A program made the position numbers and the translations under genes. DNA of 17,637 nucleotides from TTA-H9 sp002071415 (lineage in GTDB: Bacteria; Bacteroidota; Bacteroidia; Bacteroidales; TTA-H9), in the NCBI GenBank assembly GCA_035411425.1, contig DAONSX010000049.1, positions 1 to 17,637 of the forward strand. The letters run 5' to 3'. This document shows, piece after piece, positions 6,894 through 14,768 of the stretch; the first letter of the stretch is position 1, and the number at the start of each line of letters is the position of its first letter. The notes beneath the pieces were generated by a model. That model was not told the origin of the DNA. It ran no database searches and worked only from the letters and a program-made list of their open reading frames with translations.

Positions 6894-8697
6894 AATGTTG
6901 AAGAAGCAATTTTGTTTTGGCTTTTCCAATCACTTTTTCTATTTCTGCAGCTTCGGCTTTCTTTATGTTTTCGAGGGAGCCAAATGCTTTTAATAAGTTT
7001 TTTGCCGTGGCTTCACCAATCCCCCTGATACTTGTGAGTTCAGTCTGTATGAATGCCTTTTCTCTTCGTTTGCGATGATGTGTAATTCCAAAACGATGGG
7101 CTTCGTCGCGGATATGCTGCAACAGCCTCAGAGTTTCCGATTTTTTATCTAAATACATTGGAAGCGAATCTCCGGGATAATAGATTTCTTCTAAACGTTT
7201 GGCAATACCTATTATGGTGATCTTGCCTTTGAGTCCCAATTTTTCAAGACTGAAGAGTGCCGATGCAAGCTGCCCTTTCCCACCATCTATCACAATCAGC
7301 TGGGGAAGCCCTTCCCCTTCTTCTAAAAGGCGTTTGTATCTTCGGTAAACGATTTCCTCTATCGAAGCGAAGTCGTTTTGACCTTCCACGGTTTTGATGT
7401 TGAAATGCCGATATTCGCTTTTAGAGGGTTTTGCATTGCGGAATACTGCCACGGCAGCAACGGCTTCAGTGCCTTGCAAATTGCTGTTGTCGAAGCATTC
7501 GATATGTTCGGGCAATTGATTCATACGCAAATCTTTCATTATTTGATGCAGAATGCGTTTGCTATGTCTTTCAGGGTCGACCAGTTCAATGCGCTTGAGT
7601 TTCTCCAAACGATAGTATTCGGCATTCGACAGCGAAAGTTCGAGAAGCTGCCTTTTATCTCCTTTTTTGGGCACTGTAATCAGAATGCCAGGAAAATCAA
7701 TGGTCAATTTGAAAGGAACAATAATTTCCCGAACCTGGCTTTCGAATCTTAACCTGAGTTCAGTAATGGCAAAACTCAGTATTTCCTCATCGGACTCGTC
7801 CAATTTCTTGCGAATTTCTATGGTGTGCGACTGGATGACTGCTCCATTGGCTACTTTCATAAAATTGACACAAGCTATTTTTTCGTCACTTACAATCGAA
7901 AACACATCTGCATGTAAATCAGTATTGCTGATTACAGCCGATTTCGACTGGTATTTTTCGAGCAGCTCCAATTTTTCTTTTACTCTTTGAGCCTTTTCAA
8001 ACTCGAGATTTTCGACATGGGCTAACATTTCTCTTTTCAAAGACGAAGCCACAGATGATAAGTTTCCCCGAATAATATCCTTAATCGAAGCAATATTGGC
8101 ATCGTATTCTTCTTCGGTTTGCAGTCCAATACAGGGAGCTTTGCAATTTCCGATATGATACTCAAGACAGGGCTTAAATTTTCCTTTTTCGATATTTCGA
8201 AAGGTAAGTTTCAGGTTGCAGTTGCGTAAAGGATAAATCTGATGAATCAACTCCAGGAGGTTGTTCATGATTCGTCCCGAGGCATAAGGACCATAATATT
8301 TCGACCCATCTTTTACTGGATTTCTTGTAGGAAATATTCTCGGGAAAGGCTCGTTTTTTATACAAAGCCAGGGATATGTCTTGTCGTCTTTCAGATTGAT
8401 ATTATACCTGGGCTGATGCTCCTTGATCAGATTGTTTTCGAGTAGAAGTGCATCCAACTCGGTATCTACCACAATCACTTCGATGCTTCTGATACGCCTC
8501 ACCATCACTAATACTTTACCACTTACCCCAGTTTCTTTAGTAAAATATGAAGAAACTCTTTTCTTCAAATCATTTGCCTTACCGATATAGATAATTTTCT
8601 GATTTTCATCAAAAAACTGATACACTCCAGGGCTATGAGGGAGGGTTTGTAGAATTTGCGATAAATGCTCGTTGATTTGTTCGTCACTCTTTGTCAT
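6880..8697 (-). CDS. uvrC: Excinuclease ABC subunit C
   Basis: The nuclease of nucleotide excision repair, cutting on both sides of a lesion after UvrAB recognition. It has 605 residues, full length. In order: a GIY-YIG nuclease domain (GVYQF at 24-28, YIGKANDLKKR at 37-47); four cysteines C160, C177, C185 and C189, matching the 4Fe-4S ligands described for E. coli UvrC; a UVR domain binding UvrB (about 225-252); the RNase H-like second nuclease (CFDNSNLQG with D403, VIDGGKGQL with D471, then H534/H540); and C-terminal helix-hairpin-helix DNA-binding motifs (LTSIRGIGEATAKNLLKAFG, 554-573). thiL ends 19 bp upstream on the same strand, suggesting co-transcription. Confidence 0.97.
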   Translation of the reverse strand: MTKSDEQINEHLSQILQTLPHSPGVYQFFDENQKIIYIGKANDLKKRVSSYFTKETGVSGKVLVMVRRIRSIEVIVVDTELDALLLENNLIKEHQPRYNINLKDDKTYPWLCIKNEPFPRIFPTRNPVKDGSKYYGPYASGRIMNNLLELIHQIYPLRNCNLKLTFRNIEKGKFKPCLEYHIGNCKAPCIGLQTEEEYDANIASIKDIIRGNLSSVASSLKREMLAHVENLEFEKAQRVKEKLELLEKYQSKSAVISNTDLHADVFSIVSDEKIACVNFMKVANGAVIQSHTIEIRKKLDESDEEILSFAITELRLRFESQVREIIVPFKLTIDFPGILITVPKKGDKRQLLELSLSNAEYYRLEKLKRIELVDPERHSKRILHQIMKDLRMNQLPEHIECFDNSNLQGTEAVAAVAVFRNAKPSKSEYRHFNIKTVEGQNDFASIEEIVYRRYKRLLEEGEGLPQLIVIDGGKGQLASALFSLEKLGLKGKITIIGIAKRLEEIYYPGDSLPMYLDKKSETLRLLQHIRDEAHRFGITHHRKRREKAFIQTELTSIRGIGEATAKNLLKAFGSLENIKKAEAAEIEKVIGKAKTKLLLQHFNQS

Positions 8698-8716
8698 GCT
8701 GCAACATTTGAAGGAA

Positions 8717-9769
8717 TTATTTTCTCAAATGATTCCAACCCTGAGCCTGAAGGGGGATTTGTTTGCCATCATTGGTAATTAACTGGCATCCTTCCGATGA
8801 ATCGGTAATATGGCCAATAAGTGAGATGTTTTCCACTTTTTCGATTTTTTCATACTCCGACAGAGGAATCGTAAATAACAGTTCATAGTCCTCTCCCCCA
8901 TGCAAGGCAGCAATAGCAGGAATGATTTTGAACTCATCGCATAATAGTAGTGTAGCCGGATCGATGGGAATTTTGTCTTCGTAGATTACGCAACCTTTAT
9001 TGGACTGCTTGCAAATATGAAGAATTTCGCTTGCTAAACCATCTGAGATGTCGATCATGGCTGTAGGTTGAATACAGGCTTCATGCAAAAGACGAATGAT
9101 GTCTTTACGTGCCTCTGGTTTGAGTTGACGTTCCAAAACATAATCATTGCCTTCGAGGTCGGGTTGCATGTTGGGATTGGCCAGATAAACCCGTTTTTCG
9201 CGTTCTAAGAGCAATAATCCCATATAAGCTGCTCCCAGATCCCCCGAAACACAGATAAGATTGTCAAGTTGGGCTCCATTGCGGTAAACCACTTCATCTT
9301 TTGAAACTTCGCCAACTACACTAATTGAAATAAACATCCCTGTTTTGCTCGACGAAATGTCGCCTCCCACCAAATCCACTCCATAATGGTGGCAAGCAAG
9401 ACGCAAGCCTTCATAGAACTCATCGAGAGCTTCTACTGAAAAGCGATTCGATACACCCAAGCCAATGACCAACTGCTTAGGTGCACCATTCATAGCATAT
9501 ATATCCGAAAAATTTACTACTCCCGCCTTATATCCTAAGTGCTTTAATGGGGTGTAAGTTAAATCAAAATGTACACCTTCTATTAGAATGTCATTAGCAA
9601 GAAGAATAAGCGAATGATTATCATATTGCATAACGGCTGCATCATCTCCAACCCCTTTTATAGTGCTATGGTTGAGGGGAGTCAAACCCTCGGTCAACCG
9701 GTCGATCAAATCAAATTCACCCAATTCTGATAGTTCGGTGCGTTTTGACTTTTCGTTTTCTATTGCCAT
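8717..9769 (-). CDS. thiL: Thiamine-monophosphate kinase
   Basis: Phosphorylates thiamine monophosphate with ATP to give thiamine pyrophosphate, the last step of the pathway in the cytoplasm. It has 350 residues and the AIR synthase/PurM-like fold. Visible motifs are VGDDAAV (residues 40-46, Mg/ATP aspartates D42 and D43), DILIEGVHFD (60-69), VGGDISSSK (134-142), ISDGLASE (241-248) and HGGEDYELLFT (290-300). It is first in a minus-strand pair with uvrC, 19 bp apart. A -7-like element lies 23-30 bp upstream, and the leader looks too short to hold a TPP riboswitch. No other thiamine genes are in the window. Confidence 0.95.
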   Translation of the reverse strand: MAIENEKSKRTELSELGEFDLIDRLTEGLTPLNHSTIKGVGDDAAVMQYDNHSLILLANDILIEGVHFDLTYTPLKHLGYKAGVVNFSDIYAMNGAPKQLVIGLGVSNRFSVEALDEFYEGLRLACHHYGVDLVGGDISSSKTGMFISISVVGEVSKDEVVYRNGAQLDNLICVSGDLGAAYMGLLLLEREKRVYLANPNMQPDLEGNDYVLERQLKPEARKDIIRLLHEACIQPTAMIDISDGLASEILHICKQSNKGCVIYEDKIPIDPATLLLCDEFKIIPAIAALHGGEDYELLFTIPLSEYEKIEKVENISLIGHITDSSEGCQLITNDGKQIPLQAQGWNHLRK

Positions 9770-9791
9770 GAAAAAGAATTTTTTATAAATG

Positions 9792-9799
9792 CAAAATTA
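9792..9799 (-). promoter_or_regulatory. Putative -7 element of thiL-uvrC
   Basis: TAATTTTG on the minus strand, an exact TAnnTTTG match ending 23 bp before the thiL ATG. No clear -33 element is seen. Confidence 0.4.
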
Positions 9800-9890
9800 C
9801 ATCGGATAGAGCGATAATGGAGTAAACTTATTCGAATATTGAATACATTGCTTAGTTGACGGCTAAAATAAAATAATAGTCTTAGTAAAA

Positions 9891-9921
9891 GATTAAAAAA
9901 GCCTGAGCCAAAGCCCAGGCT
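9891..9921 (-). terminator. Terminator after the two-domain SUOX-fold gene
   Basis: On the minus strand, the stem AGCCTG/CAGGCT (9916-9921 with 9900-9905) extends past one mismatch by two G-C pairs to a tetraloop (9909-9912) and is followed by TTTTTTAATC (9900-9891). It ends the operon read from 13503 down to 10052, about 130 bp past the last stop codon. Confidence 0.7.
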
Positions 9922-9937
9922 ATACACCACTTTGCAT

Positions 9938-9969
9938 CATTCAAATGTTCAGATGTTCAGAGGTTGGGT
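9938..9969. repeat. Short 8-bp-period repeat near the operon end
   Basis: Four 8-bp units in register: CATTCAAA, TGTTCAGA, TGTTCAGA, GGTTGGGT. The two middle units are identical. It lies in the 3' untranslated stretch between the last gene of the receptor operon and its terminator. Confidence 0.6.
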
Positions 9970-10051
9970 TCTTCTATTCGCCTTGTATTTAATGGAGTTT
10001 TGAGAAATTCATTTTAAAAAATCCGATATTTTTCTTTCAAGAGTTGAATTC

Positions 10052-11071
10052 TTATTTAAAAACAACTTCGATTTTTTCGATAGCCTTCACTGCACGATCG
10101 CTGAAAAAGTCGCAGGCAGGGAAGATTCTGAAGCCGGCCGCTTCAGGGTTATCGAGGTTGTCGTTAAAAACGAGCAAAATTTCTTCCTGATCGTTTCTAT
10201 CCATCACCTCAGCACAGGAGAAAACGCTTCGGTAGCCGTCGATGCCATACACTATCAGTAATCCTTCCATAAGTATCTGTGGATTAATCTTAAAGAAGGT
10301 AGAAAGCAAATTTTTTAATGGTTTCCCTTCGAAAGTGGATATGCCGTGAATTCCTCTTCCTCTGCCGTAAAAAACAGTAGAATATTTACTTATTGGTGGT
10401 TTCAGGCTCGAGGGAACTATTTCCATCTTCTTTTCTCCATCGATTTCAAGGGAAATTTTATTGGTAAATTTTGCTTCCTCATGTTTAACAAAAGGTCGAT
10501 TCCACGAACGTACCTTTATGCTTTTGGGGTTTTCAATGTAACGATGAGAATGCAAATCGGCAGCAGCAACTACCCGTGGAGAACCAGGTAAAGGCCAGTA
10601 ATCCTTTGTTTTTGACGGAACAATTCGTGAAATCTGTGTAGCAATAATGATTTCATGTCGGTGAATGGGATAATATATCTCGCCCCAACTAAAAATGGCC
10701 TTGTCACCATTCACTCCTTCCACTTCCACAAACAGATCGATGACGGGAGGAAATTCTGCCTGATTCGCCTTTTTTAGAACAGCTTCGTTCAGGATGTCAT
10801 AAAGAGAATAACCATCATAACGGTATGCTCCGATAAAATGGTCGCCTTCAGAGTCTAAAACGGCTTCCTTCACGATTACACTGCGAAGTGGCAGTTTAGT
10901 GAAATCGACATGGTAGTGTTGCTCTATTTCACCTTCTACTTTTATTTGAACATCGCCCAAAGGAATCGTGGGCTGGTCGTCATAGAAATCGTTGGTTTGG
11001 CTGAAAACACAAAAGTTTTGCATGCAAATGAAAAACAAGAGAATAAAGCTCGAATAAATTGTCTTGTTCAT
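10052..11071 (-). CDS. Secreted protein with two tandem sulfite-oxidase-fold (molybdopterin-binding-like) domains
   Basis: A 339-residue exported protein with a signal peptide (hydrophobic 8-20, cleavage near 25) and no convincing lipobox around C21. Residues about 38-190 and 204-339 read as two copies of the oxidoreductase molybdopterin-binding (sulfite-oxidase) fold. Paired landmarks: YRYDGYSLYDIL (84-94 region) with STFEGKPLKNLL (245-256); EGVNGDKAIFSWGEI (118-132) with YGIDGYRSVFSCAEV (275-289); SPRVVAAADL with AGFRIFPACDF; and closing SIKVRS with KIEVVF. The only cysteines are C16, C21, C286 and C320, none where the SUOX-family Mo-ligating Cys would be expected, so it is probably a binding protein rather than an enzyme. 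It starts 38 bp after the TonB receptor gene, on the same strand. A role as periplasmic or surface partner of that receptor is inference. Confidence 0.72.
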   Translation of the reverse strand: MNKTIYSSFILLFFICMQNFCVFSQTNDFYDDQPTIPLGDVQIKVEGEIEQHYHVDFTKLPLRSVIVKEAVLDSEGDHFIGAYRYDGYSLYDILNEAVLKKANQAEFPPVIDLFVEVEGVNGDKAIFSWGEIYYPIHRHEIIIATQISRIVPSKTKDYWPLPGSPRVVAAADLHSHRYIENPKSIKVRSWNRPFVKHEEAKFTNKISLEIDGEKKMEIVPSSLKPPISKYSTVFYGRGRGIHGISTFEGKPLKNLLSTFFKINPQILMEGLLIVYGIDGYRSVFSCAEVMDRNDQEEILLVFNDNLDNPEAAGFRIFPACDFFSDRAVKAIEKIEVVFK

Positions 11072-11109
11072 ATTTTTCAGATGATTGATTTTGCAATGAT
11101 TTTAATTAA

Positions 11110-13503
11110 CTATAATTTGAAGGTTAATCTTCCCATGATAAATCTACCGGGAGTCATCAATCCTTTTGTATCGTAATAAAGTCGGTCGAAAATGTTATAA
11201 ACCGCTACGCTTGCATCTATGTAGCGATGAAGATGAAGAGTCAAGTTAGCATCGAACAAGTTGGTTTCCTGTAATTCTTCCTTGTTGCTGTCGTCGATCC
11301 ATTGTTTCCCTGTAAAGCGATAAACGATGGCTGCATTGACAAATTTGTAACTGTAATACAAACCTGCCCCGACTTGGAATTTTGGTACCATGACGAGTTC
11401 TTTTCCTGTAAGGTCTTCTTCGCGACCGGGAAATTTTACGATATAATTTCCAATTTCGGTGGAAGTATAGGCACAATTGGCTTTCAAATTGAAACCAGCC
11501 GGAAGTTGCAATTTGGTGATGAACTCGAGACCATAAATGTCAACGTCGCTGATGTTGTCCTTAATCAAAACAGGTCGTAATTTGTTGCTGACAACGGCCG
11601 AGTCGCCGGTAGCCAGATAATAAATGAAGTCGGTTCCTCTCGAATAATATCCCGAAAGGGAGAGAGTAATCAATTTATAACGATAGTCGGCTCCTAATTC
11701 GAAGTTGTAAATACGCTCGGGTTTCAGGTTGGGATTGGCCAGTTTCAGTCCGAGTCTCATTCGGCCGGTACGGCAAAGGTCGTCGAGAATTGGAGGTCTG
11801 AAACCACTCGATGCCTGAGCATATATTCTTGTGTCGGGATTGAAATTATACTGTAAACCCAATCTTGGGCTAAAGGCATTCCAATCTGCCGTAGGCATAG
11901 TGTCTTGAAACCCGACGAGAAATGCTGTAACTTTGGTTGGGTTTTCGACAACGAATACGCCATCGTAAAAATGGGCATAATCCCATCGCAAGCCAGGTGT
12001 TAACATCAATTTTCCCTTTAAGAGTTGAATATTCCCCATTAAAAACAAACCACTATTAAAGTTGGTTCCCTGATTAATTACCTTATCGGTTGAAGTCTTG
12101 TATATATCGTTGCCATCTACTTTTCCCGATTTCAGGTCTAAACCGAAAGTGAGCGAATGGCCGTTCTGGAAGGGCAGGGTGGCCGACGACATAAGGCCCA
12201 TATCCGTTCTTTTCGAGTCCACATCGTATTTGGTAAATTGAGTTCCCTTAAGGCTTTCCGAAATGGTAACATAATCTTCGTCATTATAATATGCTCTGAC
12301 ATCGGCAAGGATTTTATCAGCTCTGAAACCATAATTTACATTTATGTAATTGTTGGTATGAGAAGTATAGGTTCCGTCGGGTTCGGCCATTTCATTGAAG
12401 GGATGGAAATTATTGCCTCCTCCTCTCTTGTCGTCAAAATAAGAATACGACACCTGAACATACTGTTTTGTGTCAATATCGTATCGAGCCTTCAGGTTTA
12501 CCCCAATTTCTTCCATATTGGTTTTTATGACGGTTGAATCTATTTCATCGGGAGGTTGAACGATGTAACCATCGCTTTTACGGCCACGACCTGCGGCATT
12601 CCACGAAAATTTCCCTGTCTTGCCTCCAACGTTCAAATGTGCACCCATGCTGTTATACGTACCATATTCTAGAGCGGCTTGTCCTTCTATTTTCTTTTGA
12701 GGCATGGCGGTTACCATACTGATAATGCCCCCCATTGCATTACCACCAAAATAAGATGAACCGGGTCCCTTCAAGACTTCGACCTGTTTTATGGAATTCA
12801 AATCGATGTTGTTCCACTGAACTGAACCTCCATCGGCTTTATTTAATGGAATTCCATCGAGTAAAACCAGTGTACGCCCTTGCTCGCTTCCCATTCCCCG
12901 CATCGAAACTGTAGCACTGGATGATAAGATTCCTGAACCTCTCGAAACCACTACGCCCGGAAGTTCTGCTAAAATCTCGTCAACACTCAATTTTGGCATG
13001 GCATGAATTTCTTCTTCGGGAACAACATAGATCCTCGCAGCGTTTTCGTTTTGCTTGCTCGAAAGGCGCTGCCCTAAAACGATTAATTCAGGCACCATAT
13101 AAACTTCCGGTTCGAGAAATACTTCGATAAATTTTTTCCCCTCGACATATACAGCAAACTTCTGGGTTTTATATCCCAAATAGCTGATAATGAGAACTGG
13201 TTTTTGAACATCTTTCGAAATCTCGAGCGAAAATTCGCCTGAGGTACTTGTGGTTGTTCCAACTTTGCTGCTTTCTTCAATGACATTAGCACCCCGAATG
13301 GCTGCATGCGAGTTCGCATCCAATACTTTGCCCTTGACGATGTTTTGTGAATAAACTTGGGCTGGCCCTAATAAAATAGCCATGCAAACTAACATGATGG
13401 ATGGTAAAGGATTACCAAGCCGTCCTATTGCTTTCAAAACCATTTTTTTGAATCTGTCAAAGCTCAATGGCTTTTCTTGGGTGATTTTTGTTTGTTTCAT
13501 CAT
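11110..13503 (-). CDS. TonB-dependent outer-membrane receptor, ModE-linked
   Basis: An energised outer-membrane importer of 797 residues from ATG 13503. In order: a long signal region with hydrophobic LPSIMLVCMAILLG, ending around 53; a carboxypeptidase-regulatory-like beta domain (about 54-135, with SGEFSLEI and ISYLGYK); a TonB-box-like ELIVLGQR (139-146); a plug domain (about 150-266: VDEILAELPGVVV, VSMRGMG, LLDGIPL, VEVLKGPGSSYFGGNAMGG); and a beta-barrel to the end (LTFKL). The frame is open to 13554, but a -7 element at 13559-13552 covers that start, so the tandem ATG at 13503/13500 is preferred. The order modE-like regulator, receptor, SUOX-fold protein suggests a molybdenum- or tungsten-related ligand; the barrel sequence itself does not reveal substrate. 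Confidence 0.9.
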   Translation of the reverse strand: MMKQTKITQEKPLSFDRFKKMVLKAIGRLGNPLPSIMLVCMAILLGPAQVYSQNIVKGKVLDANSHAAIRGANVIEESSKVGTTTSTSGEFSLEISKDVQKPVLIISYLGYKTQKFAVYVEGKKFIEVFLEPEVYMVPELIVLGQRLSSKQNENAARIYVVPEEEIHAMPKLSVDEILAELPGVVVSRGSGILSSSATVSMRGMGSEQGRTLVLLDGIPLNKADGGSVQWNNIDLNSIKQVEVLKGPGSSYFGGNAMGGIISMVTAMPQKKIEGQAALEYGTYNSMGAHLNVGGKTGKFSWNAAGRGRKSDGYIVQPPDEIDSTVIKTNMEEIGVNLKARYDIDTKQYVQVSYSYFDDKRGGGNNFHPFNEMAEPDGTYTSHTNNYINVNYGFRADKILADVRAYYNDEDYVTISESLKGTQFTKYDVDSKRTDMGLMSSATLPFQNGHSLTFGLDLKSGKVDGNDIYKTSTDKVINQGTNFNSGLFLMGNIQLLKGKLMLTPGLRWDYAHFYDGVFVVENPTKVTAFLVGFQDTMPTADWNAFSPRLGLQYNFNPDTRIYAQASSGFRPPILDDLCRTGRMRLGLKLANPNLKPERIYNFELGADYRYKLITLSLSGYYSRGTDFIYYLATGDSAVVSNKLRPVLIKDNISDVDIYGLEFITKLQLPAGFNLKANCAYTSTEIGNYIVKFPGREEDLTGKELVMVPKFQVGAGLYYSYKFVNAAIVYRFTGKQWIDDSNKEELQETNLFDANLTLHLHRYIDASVAVYNIFDRLYYDTKGLMTPGRFIMGRLTFKL

Positions 13504-13551
13504 TTTAAGTTTTAGTAGATTTTGGAGTTGAAAAATATTGCAATTCGTCAG

Positions 13552-13559
13552 CAAATATA
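13552..13559 (-). promoter_or_regulatory. Putative -7 element of the TonB receptor operon
   Basis: TATATTTG on the minus strand (exact TAnnTTTG), 48 bp before ATG 13503. The matching -33 position falls inside the palindrome at 13566-13586, and no standard -33 word is visible there, which would suit an activator- or repressor-controlled promoter. Confidence 0.5.
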
Positions 13560-13565
13560 CGAATC

Positions 13566-13586
13566 GGATATAATTGAAATTTATCC
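13566..13586. promoter_or_regulatory. Imperfect palindrome, candidate operator for the ModE-like regulator
   Basis: A 21-bp inverted repeat, GGATATAAT...ATTTATCC, pairs at 8 of 10 positions around G13576. It sits over the expected -33 region of the receptor promoter, starting 3 bp past the modE stop codon. It is AT-rich in the middle, loosely like the TATA-containing ModE boxes of Proteobacteria, but not a match to that consensus. Confidence 0.35.
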
Positions 13587-13589
13587 ACG

Positions 13590-13961
13590 TTATCCTGCAT
13601 GGGGAAATTTTAATACTACCTTCCCCACTAAATCTTTAACCAGTGGATCAACTTCCTGGTAATACCTGTCGAATGCTTCTACAACTTTTTCGCCTTGAGG
13701 GGTAAGAGCCGTGTGCCCGCCTTCTTTCCCACCCCTTTGTTTTTCAACTAGATGAAAGCCGATTTTTTTCTCGATCCGGTTTAGGTTGTTCCATGTTTTA
13801 CGATAGGATAAGCCTAAATTTTCGATGGCAATCTTCAAAGAACCTGTCCTTTGAATTTCTTTCAGTAACTTACACTTGCCTTCGCCCAAAATCGGTGTAC
13901 CATCCTCAGTTTCCATCCAGATCTTGTAATTCATTCTTAAGATAAGATGATCGTTCTTCAT
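13590..13961 (-). CDS. ModE-like winged-helix regulator, DNA-binding domain only
   Basis: A transcriptional regulator with the LysR-type winged-helix domain of ModE, the molybdate-responsive regulator. It has 123 residues from ATG 13961. The helix-turn-helix (about residues 41-68, with NLGLSYRKTWNNLNRIEKK) and the family wing motif RGGKEGGHTALTPQG (76-90) are clear. No molbindin/TOBE domain follows, so how it would sense molybdate is not evident; single-domain members are common outside Proteobacteria. The frame extends to 14015, but a -7 element at 13995-13988 lies inside that extension, favouring 13961. It lies just upstream of, and on the same strand as, the TonB receptor operon, its most likely target. 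Confidence 0.85.
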   Translation of the reverse strand: MKNDHLILRMNYKIWMETEDGTPILGEGKCKLLKEIQRTGSLKIAIENLGLSYRKTWNNLNRIEKKIGFHLVEKQRGGKEGGHTALTPQGEKVVEAFDRYYQEVDPLVKDLVGKVVLKFPHAG

Positions 13962-13987
13962 GATGGTTGATACTTTTATCAGTTGAG

Positions 13988-14015
13988 CAAATTTATGATA
14001 TATACTGAAATCCAA
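13988..14015 (-). promoter_or_regulatory. Putative promoter of the modE-like gene
   Basis: On the minus strand, TTG (14015-14013), a 17-bp spacer, then TAAATTTG (13995-13988), an exact -7 match. Expected start near 13984, about 23 nt before ATG 13961. Confidence 0.5.
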
Positions 14016-14447
14016 GATATGAATCGAAATTTTGGTATTTAAATAAAATTTCGTCGAAAATAATTATCGCCTTTTATCTTGTACAAGTGCTCAGAAGACC
14101 TTTTATTTGACTGTCTGAACCGAACTATATGCTCGAATTACTGAAATGTTTGCCAATAAATTGATAAGGGAGAGAAAAATGATTTCGAATCTGTATGCTT
14201 ATCCAAACCACGATAATATGAAAATGAAGCGGATAAACGAACTACACTGCCGCGCAGAGGAACCCACAATGACTCTCGATGGTTGATTTTTCGGATATTA
14301 CAGTTTCAATGAATTATTTGTACTTAGATTTTTATTGCAAATGCAAACTTTTGGGATGGTTAGTTTAAGGGGCAAAAGAAAAAACTAAATTTTCAAGAAC
14401 AAGGAAGAAAGAGTTACCATTCCCCGTCGTTCCTGAGGTTAAGTGAC
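14016..14447. other. Gene-free stretch before the menB remnant
   Basis: No intact gene seen. This is where the 5' two-thirds of menB and its promoter would be expected if the operon were whole. I could not align any of it confidently to MenB; a short run near 14265-14286 (TMTLDG before a stop) faintly recalls the MenB SFDGG region but is too weak to claim. A 46-codon open frame at about 14145-14286 matches nothing I know. Confidence 0.4.
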
Positions 14448-14768
14448 TATCTTTGCCGTCAATATACTGTTCAAAAAGCTTTGGAATTTGGGCTTATAAA
14501 TAAGGTAGTACCTTTCAATAAGCTTAAAGATAAAGTAGTGAATTGGTTTAAAACCATGATGAAACACAGTCAACAGGCACTAAGGATGATCAAAATGTCG
14601 TTGAATGTCGAACTTGATGGACAGGCTGGCATACGGAAACTGACCGATAAGGCTACCTTGCTTTATTATTGCATCGAAGAATCACAGGAAGATAAAAAAG
14701 CTTTTCTTGAAAAATGCGGACTCGATTTTTCGAAATTTCCTAAATTTCTTAAGTCATCATTTTTATGA
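14448..14768 (+). pseudogene. menB: menB remnant: C-terminal third of 1,4-dihydroxy-2-naphthoyl-CoA synthase
   Basis: MenB cyclises O-succinylbenzoyl-CoA to DHNA-CoA in menaquinone synthesis. Family identity is clear from about 14451: LCRQYTVQKALEFGLINKVV, later HSQQALRMIKMSLN, DGQAGIRKLTDKATLLYY and the closing DFSKFPKF, all typical MenB C-terminal features. About 105 residues remain out of roughly 275. The crotonase-fold N-terminal part, including the oxyanion-hole and central active-site residues, is missing, and similarity stops within a few codons upstream of 14451. The stop overlaps the menA ATG (ATGA at 14765-14768), preserving the old operon junction. It could be translated from TTG 14481, but would not be an active enzyme. 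Confidence 0.85.

Noticed and set aside
7378..7990. Two overlapping plus-strand frames of 124 and 107 codons
   Set aside because: Both are antisense shadows within uvrC, whose protein is complete.
9770..9840. TPP riboswitch upstream of thiL
   Set aside because: A -7 element lies only 23-30 bp before the ATG, so the leader is too short, and no THI-box-like words are seen.
12157..12537. 126-codon plus-strand frame
   Set aside because: Antisense shadow inside the TonB receptor barrel region.
13504..13589. Moco riboswitch ahead of the TonB receptor
   Set aside because: The inferred leader is about 45 nt, far too short for the known Moco element, and no matching hairpins are seen.
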